From: Alphaproteobacteria bacterium
GTDB lineage: Bacteria; Pseudomonadota; Alphaproteobacteria; UBA9655
DNA length: 64,000 bases
Assembly: GCA_020049895.1 (NCBI GenBank)
Contig: JAGVLE010000025.1
Location: 23,190 to 87,189, forward strand
Direction: 5' to 3'
Below, piece after piece: positions 8,891 through 17,551 of the stretch (the stretch's first letter is position 1; each line of letters starts with the position of its first letter). Under the pieces are notes generated by a model. It did not search any database. It was not told the DNA's origin and saw only the letters and a list, made by a program, of their open reading frames with translations. The position numbers were made by a program, and so were the translations under genes.

Positions 8891-9326
8891 GTCTTATTTT
8901 TTGAGAAATGGTATTGAGCACCCCATTAACAAAAGCGACTTCCGTATCATCAAAAAATGATTTCGTCAGATTAAGATACTCGTTAATGATGACAGCTGTG
9001 GGTGTTTTTGTTTCTGTAATCTCGTAAAGAGCTGCACGTAAAATAGCGCGACTTACTGATTCAAGACGATTTAATTCCCATCCTTCTTTTAAAGCCCCAG
9101 CAATAAGCTCATCACTTTTAACATGATCTCTCCAAGCCCCTTCGACAAGTTTGCAAAAGAAGGAGGTATTAATCTGTTTCTTTCTCTGCTTTAAGCGATG
9201 TTCAAGAAATTCCAGAACGACTGCAGACGCTGACGCTTCTGTTTGCTCAATCTGAAAAAGGGCTTGTACAGCCGAAAGCCGTGCAAAGGTTCGGCTTTTA
9301 AAGGAGTGGTTAAGTTTATCAGTCAT
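8874..9326 (-). CDS. nusB: Transcription antitermination factor NusB
   Basis: Small all-helical RNA-binding protein that, with NusE (S10), binds boxA in rRNA leaders for antitermination. The 150 residues show the family features: an N-terminal ARLSAVQALFQIEQT helix, then SRAILRAALYEITETKTPTAVIINEYL and the FDDTEVAFVNGVLNTI ending. The usual alphaproteobacterial partner ribH is not seen here. It converges with the PagL-like gene, overlapping by 17 bases. Confidence 0.93.
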   Translation of the reverse strand: MTDKLNHSFKSRTFARLSAVQALFQIEQTEASASAVVLEFLEHRLKQRKKQINTSFFCKLVEGAWRDHVKSDELIAGALKEGWELNRLESVSRAILRAALYEITETKTPTAVIINEYLNLTKSFFDDTEVAFVNGVLNTISQKIRPKTST

Positions 9327-9448
9327 GCCAAGAGGGAGTTATCAGGAAATAAAACTTAACTGTCAATGATTTTCGTTCATTTTTAAGTTGCCAAAAAGAT
9401 AAAAAAATAGTTACTAAACTTATCAAAAGGCTCTTAGTGAGTTTATTA

Positions 9449-9539
9449 GGAGGGGTGGCCGAGCGGTCGAAGGCGCACGATTGGAAATCGTGTATACGGC
9501 AAAACCGTATCGAGGGTTCGAATCCCTCTCCCTCCGCCA
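9449..9539 (+). tRNA. tRNA-Ser (GGA)
   Basis: Class II tRNA with encoded CCA. The acceptor GGAGGGG pairs with TCCCTCC, the anticodon loop TTGGAAA carries GGA, the long variable arm is formed by TACGG/CCGTA, and the T arm is GAGGG-TTCGAAT-CCCTC. It reads UCC and UCU serine codons. Confidence 0.95.
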
Positions 9540-9673
9540 GTCTGTGAAGAGTCACAGCTAAAGAATTCGTAATAAAATTTTAACAACTTCGTTGGGCAAA
9601 CAGATTGGCTTTTCTACCTATCTTTGCCATACTCCTCCCGATAACCTGATTTCTTAAAGGCAGATATTATTTT

Positions 9674-10711
9674 ATGACGGATGCTCGTTTTTTTAAAAAG
9701 AAGGGTCCCTTTACCTTAGCAGAGCTCGCCGATATTGGGCAGTGTATAGAAATCAGAGGAAATCCCTTGATCTCTATTGAGGACATTGCTTCTCTAGAAA
9801 GTGCTGAATCTACGGAACTCTCTTTATTTTCACATCCAAGATACTCTGCGACATTGGGGACAACTAAAGCTGCTGCTTGCATTATTTCACCGGAACTTAA
9901 AGAAAAAGCCCCGACTCACTTGCCTTTGCTTATGACAAAATATCCTTCGCGATCCTACGCGTTAATTGCAAATGCTTTTTATCCCCCAGAGGCTCCTGTT
10001 GATGATATTGCGCCTACAGCTATTATCCATCCTACTGCAAAGCTTGGCAAAGGGGTATCTGTTGGGCCTTATACAGTTATTAAGGAAAATGTTGAGATAG
10101 GGGATTATGTCCACATAGAAGCGTTTGTTACCATAGACAAAGGTGTTGTTATTGGAGAGTCTTGCATTATTGAAACTCACGTATCCCTTTCTTACGCTTT
10201 ACTGGGAAAGCATGTCCATATTAAGCCTGGGGCTCGCATCGGTCAAAATGGTTTTGGCTTTTTTATGGATGAGGGAGATATGGGAGGACATGTTCCTGTT
10301 CCTCAATTAGGACGTGTGATTGTTCATGATCATGTTGAAATTGGGGCAAATACAACGGTTGATAGAGGTGCTGCCTCTGATACAGTTATTGGAGAGGGAA
10401 CCAGAATTGACAATTTAGTCCAAATTGCTCATAATGTACACCTTGGAAAAGGGTGTGTTATAGTGGCTCAGGTTGGCATTTCCGGTAGTACCAAATTTGG
10501 AGATTATGTAGCTGCGGGAGGCCAGGCTGGCTTTGCGGGGCATCTGAAAATTGGTAATTATGCACGTATTGCCGCTCAAAGTGGGATTATGAGAAATGTA
10601 GACCCTGGAGAAATTTTATGTGGGAGTCCAGCCATGCAAATAAAAACATACTATCGGCAAGTCGCAGTTTTAAAAAAATTAGAAGAAACCCATCGAAAAA
10701 AGAGAAATTAA
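9674..10711 (+). CDS. lpxD: UDP-3-O-acylglucosamine N-acyltransferase
   Basis: Adds the second acyl chain to UDP-3-O-acyl-glucosamine in lipid A synthesis. The 345 residues have an N-terminal uridine-binding domain (about 1-100) and a left-handed beta-helix of hexapeptide repeats (about 110-320). The expected catalytic His lies in QIAHNVHLG (about 248-256). RIGQNGFGFF and GANTTVDRGA are diagnostic of LpxD. It begins the cluster lpxD-fabZ-lpxA-lpxI-lpxB; the bamA and ompH genes that commonly precede it in proteobacteria are absent. Confidence 0.96.
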   Translation: MTDARFFKKKGPFTLAELADIGQCIEIRGNPLISIEDIASLESAESTELSLFSHPRYSATLGTTKAAACIISPELKEKAPTHLPLLMTKYPSRSYALIANAFYPPEAPVDDIAPTAIIHPTAKLGKGVSVGPYTVIKENVEIGDYVHIEAFVTIDKGVVIGESCIIETHVSLSYALLGKHVHIKPGARIGQNGFGFFMDEGDMGGHVPVPQLGRVIVHDHVEIGANTTVDRGAASDTVIGEGTRIDNLVQIAHNVHLGKGCVIVAQVGISGSTKFGDYVAAGGQAGFAGHLKIGNYARIAAQSGIMRNVDPGEILCGSPAMQIKTYYRQVAVLKKLEETHRKKRN

Positions 10712-10720
10712 GGTAGTAAA

Positions 10721-11203
10721 ATGTCTCTTATAGAAAACCAGTTTGCATCTATGAATAAAGAAAAAACATTAACATTAACACTTGACCAAATTACACGCTT
10801 AATTCCGCATCGCTCGCCGATGCTGATGGTAGAGCGTTTAATTGAGGTTGTCCCAGGCGAAAGTGCTATTGGAGTGAAGACAGTTTCTTTGAATGATTGG
10901 TATTTTCAAGGACATTTTCCAAAAAAAGCGGTTATGCCTGGCGTTATGATTATTGAGGCGCTAGCTCAAACAGCGGCAGCCCTTGCTATGCATACTCTTG
11001 ATTTATATGATCAAGAAAAATTGGTTTATTTTATGGGGATCGACGAAGCACGTTTTCGTAAAATGGTGAGCCCAGGAGACACTCTTCATCTTGAGGTTAA
11101 GAAAACCCATAAGCGCGGTCCAGTTTGGCGATTCAAAGGAATTGCGAGAGTTAACGGAGAGGTCGTCGCTGAAGCTGTAAAAACAGCGATGATTTCAGAT
11201 TAG
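10721..11203 (+). CDS. fabZ: 3-hydroxyacyl-ACP dehydratase FabZ
   Basis: Dehydrates 3-hydroxyacyl-ACP in fatty-acid elongation and competes with LpxA/LpxD for the same substrate, hence the clustering. It shows LIPHRSPMLMVERL (about 27-40), the catalytic His in QGHFP (H65) and Glu in PGVMIIEALAQ (E79). Both catalytic residues of the hot-dog fold are present. The 160-residue form includes about 15 extra N-terminal residues; the internal Met (MNKEK, residue 11) is an alternative start. Confidence 0.95.
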   Translation: MSLIENQFASMNKEKTLTLTLDQITRLIPHRSPMLMVERLIEVVPGESAIGVKTVSLNDWYFQGHFPKKAVMPGVMIIEALAQTAAALAMHTLDLYDQEKLVYFMGIDEARFRKMVSPGDTLHLEVKKTHKRGPVWRFKGIARVNGEVVAEAVKTAMISD

Positions 11204-11217
11204 TAGGTGTAATTAAC

Positions 11218-12069
11218 ATGTCAAATTCTATTCATCCAACAGCTATTATTGCCGATGGGGCCAAAATTTCCGCCAATGTTTCTATTGGTGCGTATAGCCT
11301 TATTGGCCCTCATGTGGTTTTAGCAGAAGGGGTAAAGGTACACCCTCATGTCATTATCGATGGCAGAACGACCATCGGAAAAGAGACTGAAATTTTTCCT
11401 TATGTTGTTATAGGCATGCCTCCGCAAAGCGCCAGATACAAGGGAGAATTATCAACTATTGAGATTGGTGAAAATTGTTTAATTCGCGAACAAGTGACTA
11501 TCCATCCAGGAACAGAAATCGGAAGAATGAAAACAACCATTGGCAAAGGGTGCCAGTTCATGATCGGAGCTCATATAGGGCATGATTGTGACGTTGGCAA
11601 CTTTGTTACCTTGGCCAACAACGCAACTCTGGGAGGCCATGTGAGTGTTGGCGATTATGCAAACATTGGAGGGCTCGCGGCCATTCATCAGTTTACCCGG
11701 ATTGGCGCATATGCAATGATTGCTGGTACAGCAGGTGTTAATGAAGATGTTATTCCTTTCGGGGCTGTTATGGCAATAAAAGGGCAGCTAGCGGGCATAA
11801 ATATCATAGGAATGCAGCGCAGAGGGTTTGAACGCCAAGATATTCACGACCTTCGAAATGCTTATAAGCTTTTAGCTAAAAATCAAGTGGGCACCCTCGA
11901 AGAACGGTTAGGTAAAATCAAGGACCTTTATCAGAACTCGCCGGCTGTTAAGGAGCTTTTAGAGTTTATTGGAGAAAATCCAAAACGGCACTTGTGTCTC
12001 CCTTCGGAAGATTGGGAATTTACTATTCCTTCCGATATAGAGCCATCTCCGCGTGTCGCGTGTGCCTAA
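11218..12069 (+). CDS. lpxA: UDP-N-acetylglucosamine acyltransferase
   Basis: First step of lipid A synthesis, 3-O-acylation of UDP-GlcNAc. The 283 residues consist of a hexapeptide left-handed helix (IHPTAIIADGAKISANVSIG onward) and a helical C-terminal domain. The catalytic His lies in IGAHIGHDCDVGN, and VIGMPPQSARYKGE is typical of LpxA. The 3' end overlaps lpxI by 17 bases, suggesting translational coupling. Confidence 0.96.
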   Translation: MSNSIHPTAIIADGAKISANVSIGAYSLIGPHVVLAEGVKVHPHVIIDGRTTIGKETEIFPYVVIGMPPQSARYKGELSTIEIGENCLIREQVTIHPGTEIGRMKTTIGKGCQFMIGAHIGHDCDVGNFVTLANNATLGGHVSVGDYANIGGLAAIHQFTRIGAYAMIAGTAGVNEDVIPFGAVMAIKGQLAGINIIGMQRRGFERQDIHDLRNAYKLLAKNQVGTLEERLGKIKDLYQNSPAVKELLEFIGENPKRHLCLPSEDWEFTIPSDIEPSPRVACA

Positions 12070-12904
12070 TCTCTCCCCTATCGCCTTGATTGCGGGGAAG
12101 GGATCCCTTCCGCGCCTTCTTGTTGACGTTTTTAAAGCTCAGAATCATCCATTCGTCGTTCTTGCCCTCAAAAATCAAGCCGAGGATCACCTTGTAGAGG
12201 AGAATCCTCATCTGTGGATATCATTTGGAGAAATTGGCAAAGCCCTGGCTTATTTGAAAGAAAATAAGATCAAACGGATTGTCATGGCTGGAGCCGTCTC
12301 TCGCCCAGCACTCAGTGATATTAAGGCCGACTGGGAAGGGGTTAAGTGGCTTGCACGTCTTGCAAAAAAAGCATTAGGAGACGACAGTCTTTTAAAGGCT
12401 CTTATCGAGTTAATAGAAGAATGTGGATACCAGATTGTGGCTCCAGATCAAATTTTAGCCGAGCTTCTAGCCCCAGAAGGCCAGCTTACCTCCGTTGTCC
12501 CTGACGACCAAGCCTGGAGAGATATAGGTCGTGGGCTTGATGTTCTCTCAGCCCTAGGCCCGGTTGATGTAGGACAAGCCATTGTCGTACAAGAAAATCT
12601 TGTGTTGGGAATCGAAGCCATTGAAGGCACAGATGCTTTAATTAAGCGCGTCAATTCATTACAACGGCCTGGACGAGGGGGAGTCTTGGTTAAAATTACA
12701 AAACACACCCAAGACCATCGAGTCGATCTCCCCACCATTGGTCCAGAAACCATTCGGCGCGCAAGTCAATCAGGACTTCGAGGGATTGCGATAGAGGCTG
12801 GAAAAACATTGCTTTTAAACCGCGAGGAAACGCTTGCCCTAGCGGAAGAAAAAAAGCTCTTTCTGGTGGCGCTAGGACACAATCAATGTCACAGGCACCT
12901 TTAA
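12053..12904 (+). CDS. lpxI: UDP-2,3-diacylglucosamine pyrophosphatase LpxI
   Basis: Cleaves UDP-2,3-diacylglucosamine to lipid X, replacing the unrelated LpxH of E. coli; LpxI is the usual alphaproteobacterial enzyme. The 283 residues carry the family phrases LIAGKGSLPRLL near the N-terminus, GAVSRPAL, and the C-terminal block VKITKHTQDHRVDLPTIGP. The start is GTG at 12053; an in-frame GTG at 12062 is also possible. It overlaps lpxA by 17 and lpxB by 19 bases. Confidence 0.93.
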   Translation: MSRVPNLSPIALIAGKGSLPRLLVDVFKAQNHPFVVLALKNQAEDHLVEENPHLWISFGEIGKALAYLKENKIKRIVMAGAVSRPALSDIKADWEGVKWLARLAKKALGDDSLLKALIELIEECGYQIVAPDQILAELLAPEGQLTSVVPDDQAWRDIGRGLDVLSALGPVDVGQAIVVQENLVLGIEAIEGTDALIKRVNSLQRPGRGGVLVKITKHTQDHRVDLPTIGPETIRRASQSGLRGIAIEAGKTLLLNREETLALAEEKKLFLVALGHNQCHRHL

Positions 12905-14004
12905 TTTTTCTCATTGCTGGAGAAGCCTCAGGAGATCAGCTGGGAGCTCATCTGATGGCTTCCCTTAAATCCCTTGGGAAAGTACGTTTTTCAGGCATTG
13001 GGGGGAATGCGATGAAGGGGGAAGGACTTGAAAGTCTTTTTCCTATGGAAGAACTATCCCTAATGGGACTGGAAATTTTTCGATCTCTTCCCGCGCTTCG
13101 AAAGCGTTTAACCCAGACAATCAAAACAATCCAAGAGTTACAGCCTGATGTGGTGGTAACGATTGATGCACCAGAGTTTAGTTTTCGTGTTATGAAGCGC
13201 CTTCATACTCTCGCGCAGCGACCCCGTCTTATTCACTATGTGGCTCCCACTGTGTGGGCTTGGCGCCCAGGAAGGGCCAAGAAAATTTCTGCTTTTCTTG
13301 ATCATCTCTTGTGCTTGTATCCTTGTGAACCTCCTTATTTTGAGAAACACGGTCTTTCTGCTACTTTTGTGGGACATCCTATAGCAGAGGAGAAAGTCAT
13401 AAAAGCCAAGAGAGATCTGAATCTTCTCTGTGTTCTCCCGGGAAGTCGTTCTTCTGAAATTAAGAAATTGCTCCCTATATTTAAAGAAACGGTTGCCTTG
13501 ATTTGTAAGGATTTTCCTCATCTTAAGGTTGTTATTCCGACTCTCCCGTCTAGAGAGTCTCAGGTGAGAAAAGGTCTTGAGGGCTGGCCATGTAGCGTGA
13601 CGGTTGTGGTGGGCGATGAGGCTCGGCAAGAGGCTTTTTCACACTCTTTTATCGCGCTTGCCGCCTCCGGAACGATTGCTCTGCAACTTGCAAGAGCGGC
13701 CCTTCCTTTTGTGATTGCCTATAAAACCAGCGCCATCACTGCATTTATGGCCCGGCTTCTCTTGAAAACACAGTGGGCGTGTATGGTTAATATTCTCCTA
13801 CAAAAAACCTGTATCCCCGAATATATTCAAGAAAATTGTACGCCTGAATTCCTAGCCAAAGGGATTTCTTCTCTTTTAAAAGACAAGGATGTCAGGGAAA
13901 ATCAACAAAAAGCCATGAACCGTGCCATCTCCATGCTAGGGGCGCCTGTTGATAGGGCCGCAAAAATTATTTTACAAGAGATACCCTCTCCTCAAAGGAA
14001 ATAG
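12886..14004 (+). CDS. lpxB: Lipid-A-disaccharide synthase
   Basis: Glycosyltransferase (GT19) that joins lipid X and UDP-diacylglucosamine into the lipid A disaccharide at the inner membrane. The 372 residues carry IAGEASGDQLGAHLMASL (about 8-25), HYVAPTVWAWRPGR (about 117-130) and the nucleotide-binding LPGSRSSEIKKLLP. It overlaps lpxI by 19 bases and ends the lipid A cluster. Confidence 0.96.
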   Translation: MSQAPLIFLIAGEASGDQLGAHLMASLKSLGKVRFSGIGGNAMKGEGLESLFPMEELSLMGLEIFRSLPALRKRLTQTIKTIQELQPDVVVTIDAPEFSFRVMKRLHTLAQRPRLIHYVAPTVWAWRPGRAKKISAFLDHLLCLYPCEPPYFEKHGLSATFVGHPIAEEKVIKAKRDLNLLCVLPGSRSSEIKKLLPIFKETVALICKDFPHLKVVIPTLPSRESQVRKGLEGWPCSVTVVVGDEARQEAFSHSFIALAASGTIALQLARAALPFVIAYKTSAITAFMARLLLKTQWACMVNILLQKTCIPEYIQENCTPEFLAKGISSLLKDKDVRENQQKAMNRAISMLGAPVDRAAKIILQEIPSPQRK

Positions 14005-14051
14005 AGTATGGTAGGGTCCCCTGCAGATTGAATTATAAGAAAGAGAGAAGG

Positions 14052-15155
14052 ATGAAATTAGCTGTCCTCAAAGAACGTAGACCTTACGAAACACGTGTTG
14101 CAGCCACCCCCGAAACTGTTAAAAAACTCATTGCTCTTGGCTTTCAGATTTCTGTAGAAGCAGGGGCAGGGGACGCTGCTTATTTCTCTGATGAGATGTA
14201 CAAGGCTGCAGGAGCTACTCTTGGCGCGACGCCTGAAAAGACTCTTGAGAAAGCCACCGTTGTGCTAAAAGTCCAAGCTCCTCTTGAGGATGAAGTCGCT
14301 CTTTTACCAGAAGGCGCCTTGCTTTTAGGTCTTCTGAGTCCCCATACACAGCCAAAACTGAAGCCGGCTCTTAACAAGCGAAAAATTACTGCTTTTGCTC
14401 TTGAGTCCATCCCCCGTATTACGCGGGCGCAAGCCATGGACGTTCTTTCTTCTCAAAGTAACCTGGCTGGATATCGCTCTGTTATTGAGGCAGCAAATGT
14501 GTTTGAGCGTGCTTTCCCCATGATGATGACCGCTGCTGGAACGGTTCCTCCTGCACGTGTCCTTATTTTAGGAGCTGGAGTGGCAGGCCTTCAAGCCGTT
14601 GCAACAGCAAAGCGTTTAGGGGCTATTGTGTCTGTTTTTGACGTTCGTGCAGTTGCAAAAGAGCAAGTGGAAAGCTTGGGAGGCATCTTTGTTGAGGTGG
14701 AGTCCCAGGGGACTGGGGAAACTGCTGGAGGGTATGCCAAAGAAATGGATGAGGCTTATAAAGCCCGACAAGCCGCTAAAATAAAAGAAACTCTCCAAAA
14801 ATCTGATATTGCCATCTCAACGGCTCTGATTCCTGGAAAGCCTGCTCCACGTCTCATTACAAAGGACATGGTTGAAGGAATGAAGCCCGGGTCTGTCATT
14901 GTGGACCTAGCTGTAGAAGCAGGCGGTAACTGCGAGGGATCAGCTCTGGGAAAGATTGTAGAACAAAATGGCGTTAAAATTGTAGGGTATGCCAATATTC
15001 CCGGTCGCATTCCAACGGATGCAAGTGCTATGTATGCTCGCAATCTCTTAAGTTTACTGACTCTTTGTGTAAAAGATGCTTCCTTGCTTATTCCCTGGGA
15101 AGATGAAATTATCAAAGCCATTGCCTTAACCCATGAAGGTAAAGACCAACAATAA
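14052..15155 (+). CDS. pntAA: NAD(P) transhydrogenase alpha subunit, part 1 (NAD-binding domain)
   Basis: Soluble domain I of the proton-translocating transhydrogenase, which uses the proton motive force to reduce NADP with NADH. Start chosen at ATG 14052 (MKLAVLKERRPYETRVA), preceded by AGAGAAGG; an upstream TTG adds eight residues. RVAATPETVKKL is conserved, the Rossmann NAD site is VLILGAGVAGLQAVATAKRLG, and the RQD-like substrate-loop region is present. The three-gene split (domain I, short membrane subunit, beta) is typical of alphaproteobacteria. Confidence 0.95.
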   Translation: MKLAVLKERRPYETRVAATPETVKKLIALGFQISVEAGAGDAAYFSDEMYKAAGATLGATPEKTLEKATVVLKVQAPLEDEVALLPEGALLLGLLSPHTQPKLKPALNKRKITAFALESIPRITRAQAMDVLSSQSNLAGYRSVIEAANVFERAFPMMMTAAGTVPPARVLILGAGVAGLQAVATAKRLGAIVSVFDVRAVAKEQVESLGGIFVEVESQGTGETAGGYAKEMDEAYKARQAAKIKETLQKSDIAISTALIPGKPAPRLITKDMVEGMKPGSVIVDLAVEAGGNCEGSALGKIVEQNGVKIVGYANIPGRIPTDASAMYARNLLSLLTLCVKDASLLIPWEDEIIKAIALTHEGKDQQ

Positions 15156-15170
15156 CAAGGATTACATTAG

Positions 15171-15461
15171 ATGGAACTTATCTCTCCCTTTCTTCTTGGC
15201 CTCACCGTATTTATTTTGGCCGTTTTTGTAGGATATTATGTGGTCTGGAAGGTTACTCCTGCCCTTCATTCGCCTCTTATGTCCGTAACAAATGCTATCT
15301 CAAGCGTCATTATTGTGGGCGCTGTTCTTGCAACTGGGGCGGCTCAGGATCTTTGCACTCAAATTTTTGGGTTCGCTGCTGTGGTGATGGCATCTATTAA
15401 TATTTTTGGTGGTTTTGTCGTGACTCGCCGAATGCTTAACATGTTTAATACAAAAAAATAG
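15171..15461 (+). CDS. pntAB: NAD(P) transhydrogenase alpha subunit, part 2 (membrane)
   Basis: A 96-residue integral membrane protein with three predicted segments (about 7-27, 40-61, 66-86), providing the part of the proton channel contributed by the PntA C-terminus in E. coli. [18 protein letters not shown] is the family signature. It lies between pntAA (15 bases) and pntB (10 bases). Confidence 0.94.
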   Translation: MELISPFLLGLTVFILAVFVGYYVVWKVTPALHSPLMSVTNAISSVIIVGAVLATGAAQDLCTQIFGFAAVVMASINIFGGFVVTRRMLNMFNTKK

Positions 15462-15471
15462 GAAAATTGCC

Positions 15472-16866
15472 GTGTCAGCAAATCTCTCAGCCCTTGCCTA
15501 TCTTGTTTCGTCCGTTTTCTTTATCTTGGCGCTCCAAGGCCTATCGTCCGCAAAAACGTCTCAGCGAGGACTTACCTTTGGAATAGCAGGAATGCTTTTG
15601 GCCATTGGAACGACATTATTGTCTCCCCTGGTTCTCAATTATGGATTGATTATCTCAGGGATAATGATAGGCGGAATTATTGGAACCGTGATTGCTCAGA
15701 AAATTCAGATGACGGCCCTGCCGCAGCTGGTGGCCGCTTTCCATAGTTTGGTGGGGTTATCGGCTGTCTGTGTGGCTGCTGCTGCTTTCTATGAGCCTGC
15801 GGCCTTTAATATTGGCCATGTTGGAGCTATTGCAGCAGGATCCTTGATTGAGATGGGACTGGGAGTCACCATTGGAGCCATTACCTTTACAGGTTCCTTG
15901 GTTGCCTTTGCTAAGCTTCAAGGTCTTGTTTCAGGAAATCCTCTTATCTTTAAAGGGCAACATCCGCTGAACGCGCTTCTTGGGATAGCTCTTGTGATCT
16001 TAGTTGGTTTATTTGCGGTGAGTGAATCACCTCTCCTTTTTTGGGCAATGGTCGTTCTTTCACTTCTTCTCGGGTTTCTCTTAATTCTCCCGATCGGAGG
16101 CGCAGATATGCCCGTTGTGATTTCCATGCTGAACTCTTATTCAGGATGGGCCGCTGCTGGGATAGGATTCACCCTCGGCAATAGTCTTTTAATCATCACA
16201 GGGGCCATTGTTGGTGCCTCTGGAGCGATTCTAAGTTATATTATGTGTAAAGGAATGAACCGTTCCATTTTCAACATTATCCTTGGAGGATTTGGAGGTG
16301 ACCAGGGAGCTGCTGTCCAAAAAACTGGAGATCAGCGCCCCTATAAAGCTGGAAGTGCAGAAGACGCTGCCTTTATCATGAAAAACGCACGCTCTGTGAT
16401 TATTGTTCCTGGGTATGGAATGGCCGTGGCTCAAGCTCAACATGCGTTGCGGGAAATGGTGGATCTTCTCAAAAGAGATGGCGTTCAAGTGCGTTATGCA
16501 ATCCATCCCGTAGCAGGCCGTATGCCAGGACATATGAACGTGTTGTTGGCAGAAGCTAATGTTCCTTATGAGGATGTCCAAGAACTTGATGAAATCAATC
16601 GCGACTTTGCTACTACGGACGTTGCCTTTGTGATTGGTGCGAATGATGTTACCAACCCTGCGGCAAAAACAGACCCTACCAGCGCTATCTTTGGAATGCC
16701 TATTTTAGATGTCGAAAAAGCCAAAACCGTCCTTTTCGTCAAGCGTTCCATGGCGCCTGGGTATGCAGGTGTAGACAATGATTTATTCTATAGAGACAAC
16801 ACCCTCATGCTCTTTGGCGACGCTAAGAAAATGTGCGAAGAGATCATTAAGGCAGTACAGGAATAG
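15472..16866 (+). CDS. pntB: NAD(P) transhydrogenase beta subunit
   Basis: Membrane and NADP-binding subunit. The first 265 or so residues hold multiple membrane helices. The C-terminal domain III (about 295-464) carries the NADP site VPGYGMAVAQAQHAL and GANDVTNPAAKTDP, plus the RMPGHMNVLLAEA block. The GTG start follows AGGAAAA. A short hairpin with a T tract follows the stop. Confidence 0.96.
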   Translation: MSANLSALAYLVSSVFFILALQGLSSAKTSQRGLTFGIAGMLLAIGTTLLSPLVLNYGLIISGIMIGGIIGTVIAQKIQMTALPQLVAAFHSLVGLSAVCVAAAAFYEPAAFNIGHVGAIAAGSLIEMGLGVTIGAITFTGSLVAFAKLQGLVSGNPLIFKGQHPLNALLGIALVILVGLFAVSESPLLFWAMVVLSLLLGFLLILPIGGADMPVVISMLNSYSGWAAAGIGFTLGNSLLIITGAIVGASGAILSYIMCKGMNRSIFNIILGGFGGDQGAAVQKTGDQRPYKAGSAEDAAFIMKNARSVIIVPGYGMAVAQAQHALREMVDLLKRDGVQVRYAIHPVAGRMPGHMNVLLAEANVPYEDVQELDEINRDFATTDVAFVIGANDVTNPAAKTDPTSAIFGMPILDVEKAKTVLFVKRSMAPGYAGVDNDLFYRDNTLMLFGDAKKMCEEIIKAVQE

Positions 16867-16876
16867 TGGTTGTTAT

Positions 16877-16899
16877 CTAGGGTTTTCCCCTATTTTTTT
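16877..16899 (+). terminator. Terminator after pntB
   Basis: TAGGG (16878-16882) pairs with CCCTA (16888-16892) and a run of seven T follows, giving a small Rho-independent terminator for the pnt operon. It lies inside the 3' end of the hydrolase gene on the opposite strand. Confidence 0.6.
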
Positions 16900-17494
16900 C
16901 CATTAGTCTAGTGGCTTGAGAAGAATCGATGACATCTCCATATTTAGCGTTTATCTCGAAGAGCGATTGCTTGTGAGATTCTGGCCAACGATCGGCTACC
17001 GCATCTTTTATAACCATCATCCTAAAGCCGTTTTCTAGCCCTTCAACAGTTGTAGCTCGTACGCAGCCGCTTGTTGTGCATCCTGTAACGATTATGGTAT
17101 CGACTTCCTGACACCGTAATTGATTTGCAAGGGGTGTTCCAAAAAATGATGACGTATGCTTCTTGGTAAGGAGACATGCTTTTTGTTCGTCAAAAGGAAG
17201 CCTTGGATCCAATTCTGCTGCAAAGCTGCTAATTTTTAGCTTCTTCAATTCAGGAATTTTTTGTAGCCAGATATTGGGATGGTGAATTTCATAGTCGTTA
17301 TATGCAATGAGGGTGTAAATTACGGGAATATTGTTTTGATAGGCTATCTGAAGGAGTCTTTTGATTATTTCGATTTCTTTATCCTGACGAAAGTCAGCAT
17401 CAAATAAACCTTCTGTAAAGGCCCTTTGCATGTCCGATACTAAAATAGCACATTTTTTTCCAGGACCTAATAAATGATTATACTTAGCTGCCAA
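16877..17494 (-). CDS. Isochorismatase-family cysteine hydrolase
   Basis: The 205-residue protein has the cysteine-hydrolase fold of nicotinamidase, isochorismatase and N-carbamoylsarcosine amidase. The catalytic triad is visible: Asp in SDMQRAF (D21), Lys in LTKKHTS (K111/K112) and Cys in TGCTTSGCVRAT (C144). TTSGCVRATTVEGLENGFRM points to the carbamoylsarcosine-amidase-like subgroup, but the substrate cannot be read from sequence. It converges with pntB and lies 57 bases downstream of the terminase, though not clearly in one operon with it. Confidence 0.85.
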   Translation of the reverse strand: MAAKYNHLLGPGKKCAILVSDMQRAFTEGLFDADFRQDKEIEIIKRLLQIAYQNNIPVIYTLIAYNDYEIHHPNIWLQKIPELKKLKISSFAAELDPRLPFDEQKACLLTKKHTSSFFGTPLANQLRCQEVDTIIVTGCTTSGCVRATTVEGLENGFRMMVIKDAVADRWPESHKQSLFEINAKYGDVIDSSQATRLMEKNRGKP

Positions 17495-17551
17495 TGTTTT
17501 TCTCCAAACTTACTGTAGCATTGGGAGTCTTAATATTTATTAAATGAGTGA

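Noticed and set aside
13138..13629. 163-residue minus-strand reading frame inside lpxB
   Set aside because: No Shine-Dalgarno, no family features, and fully antisense to a confident gene.
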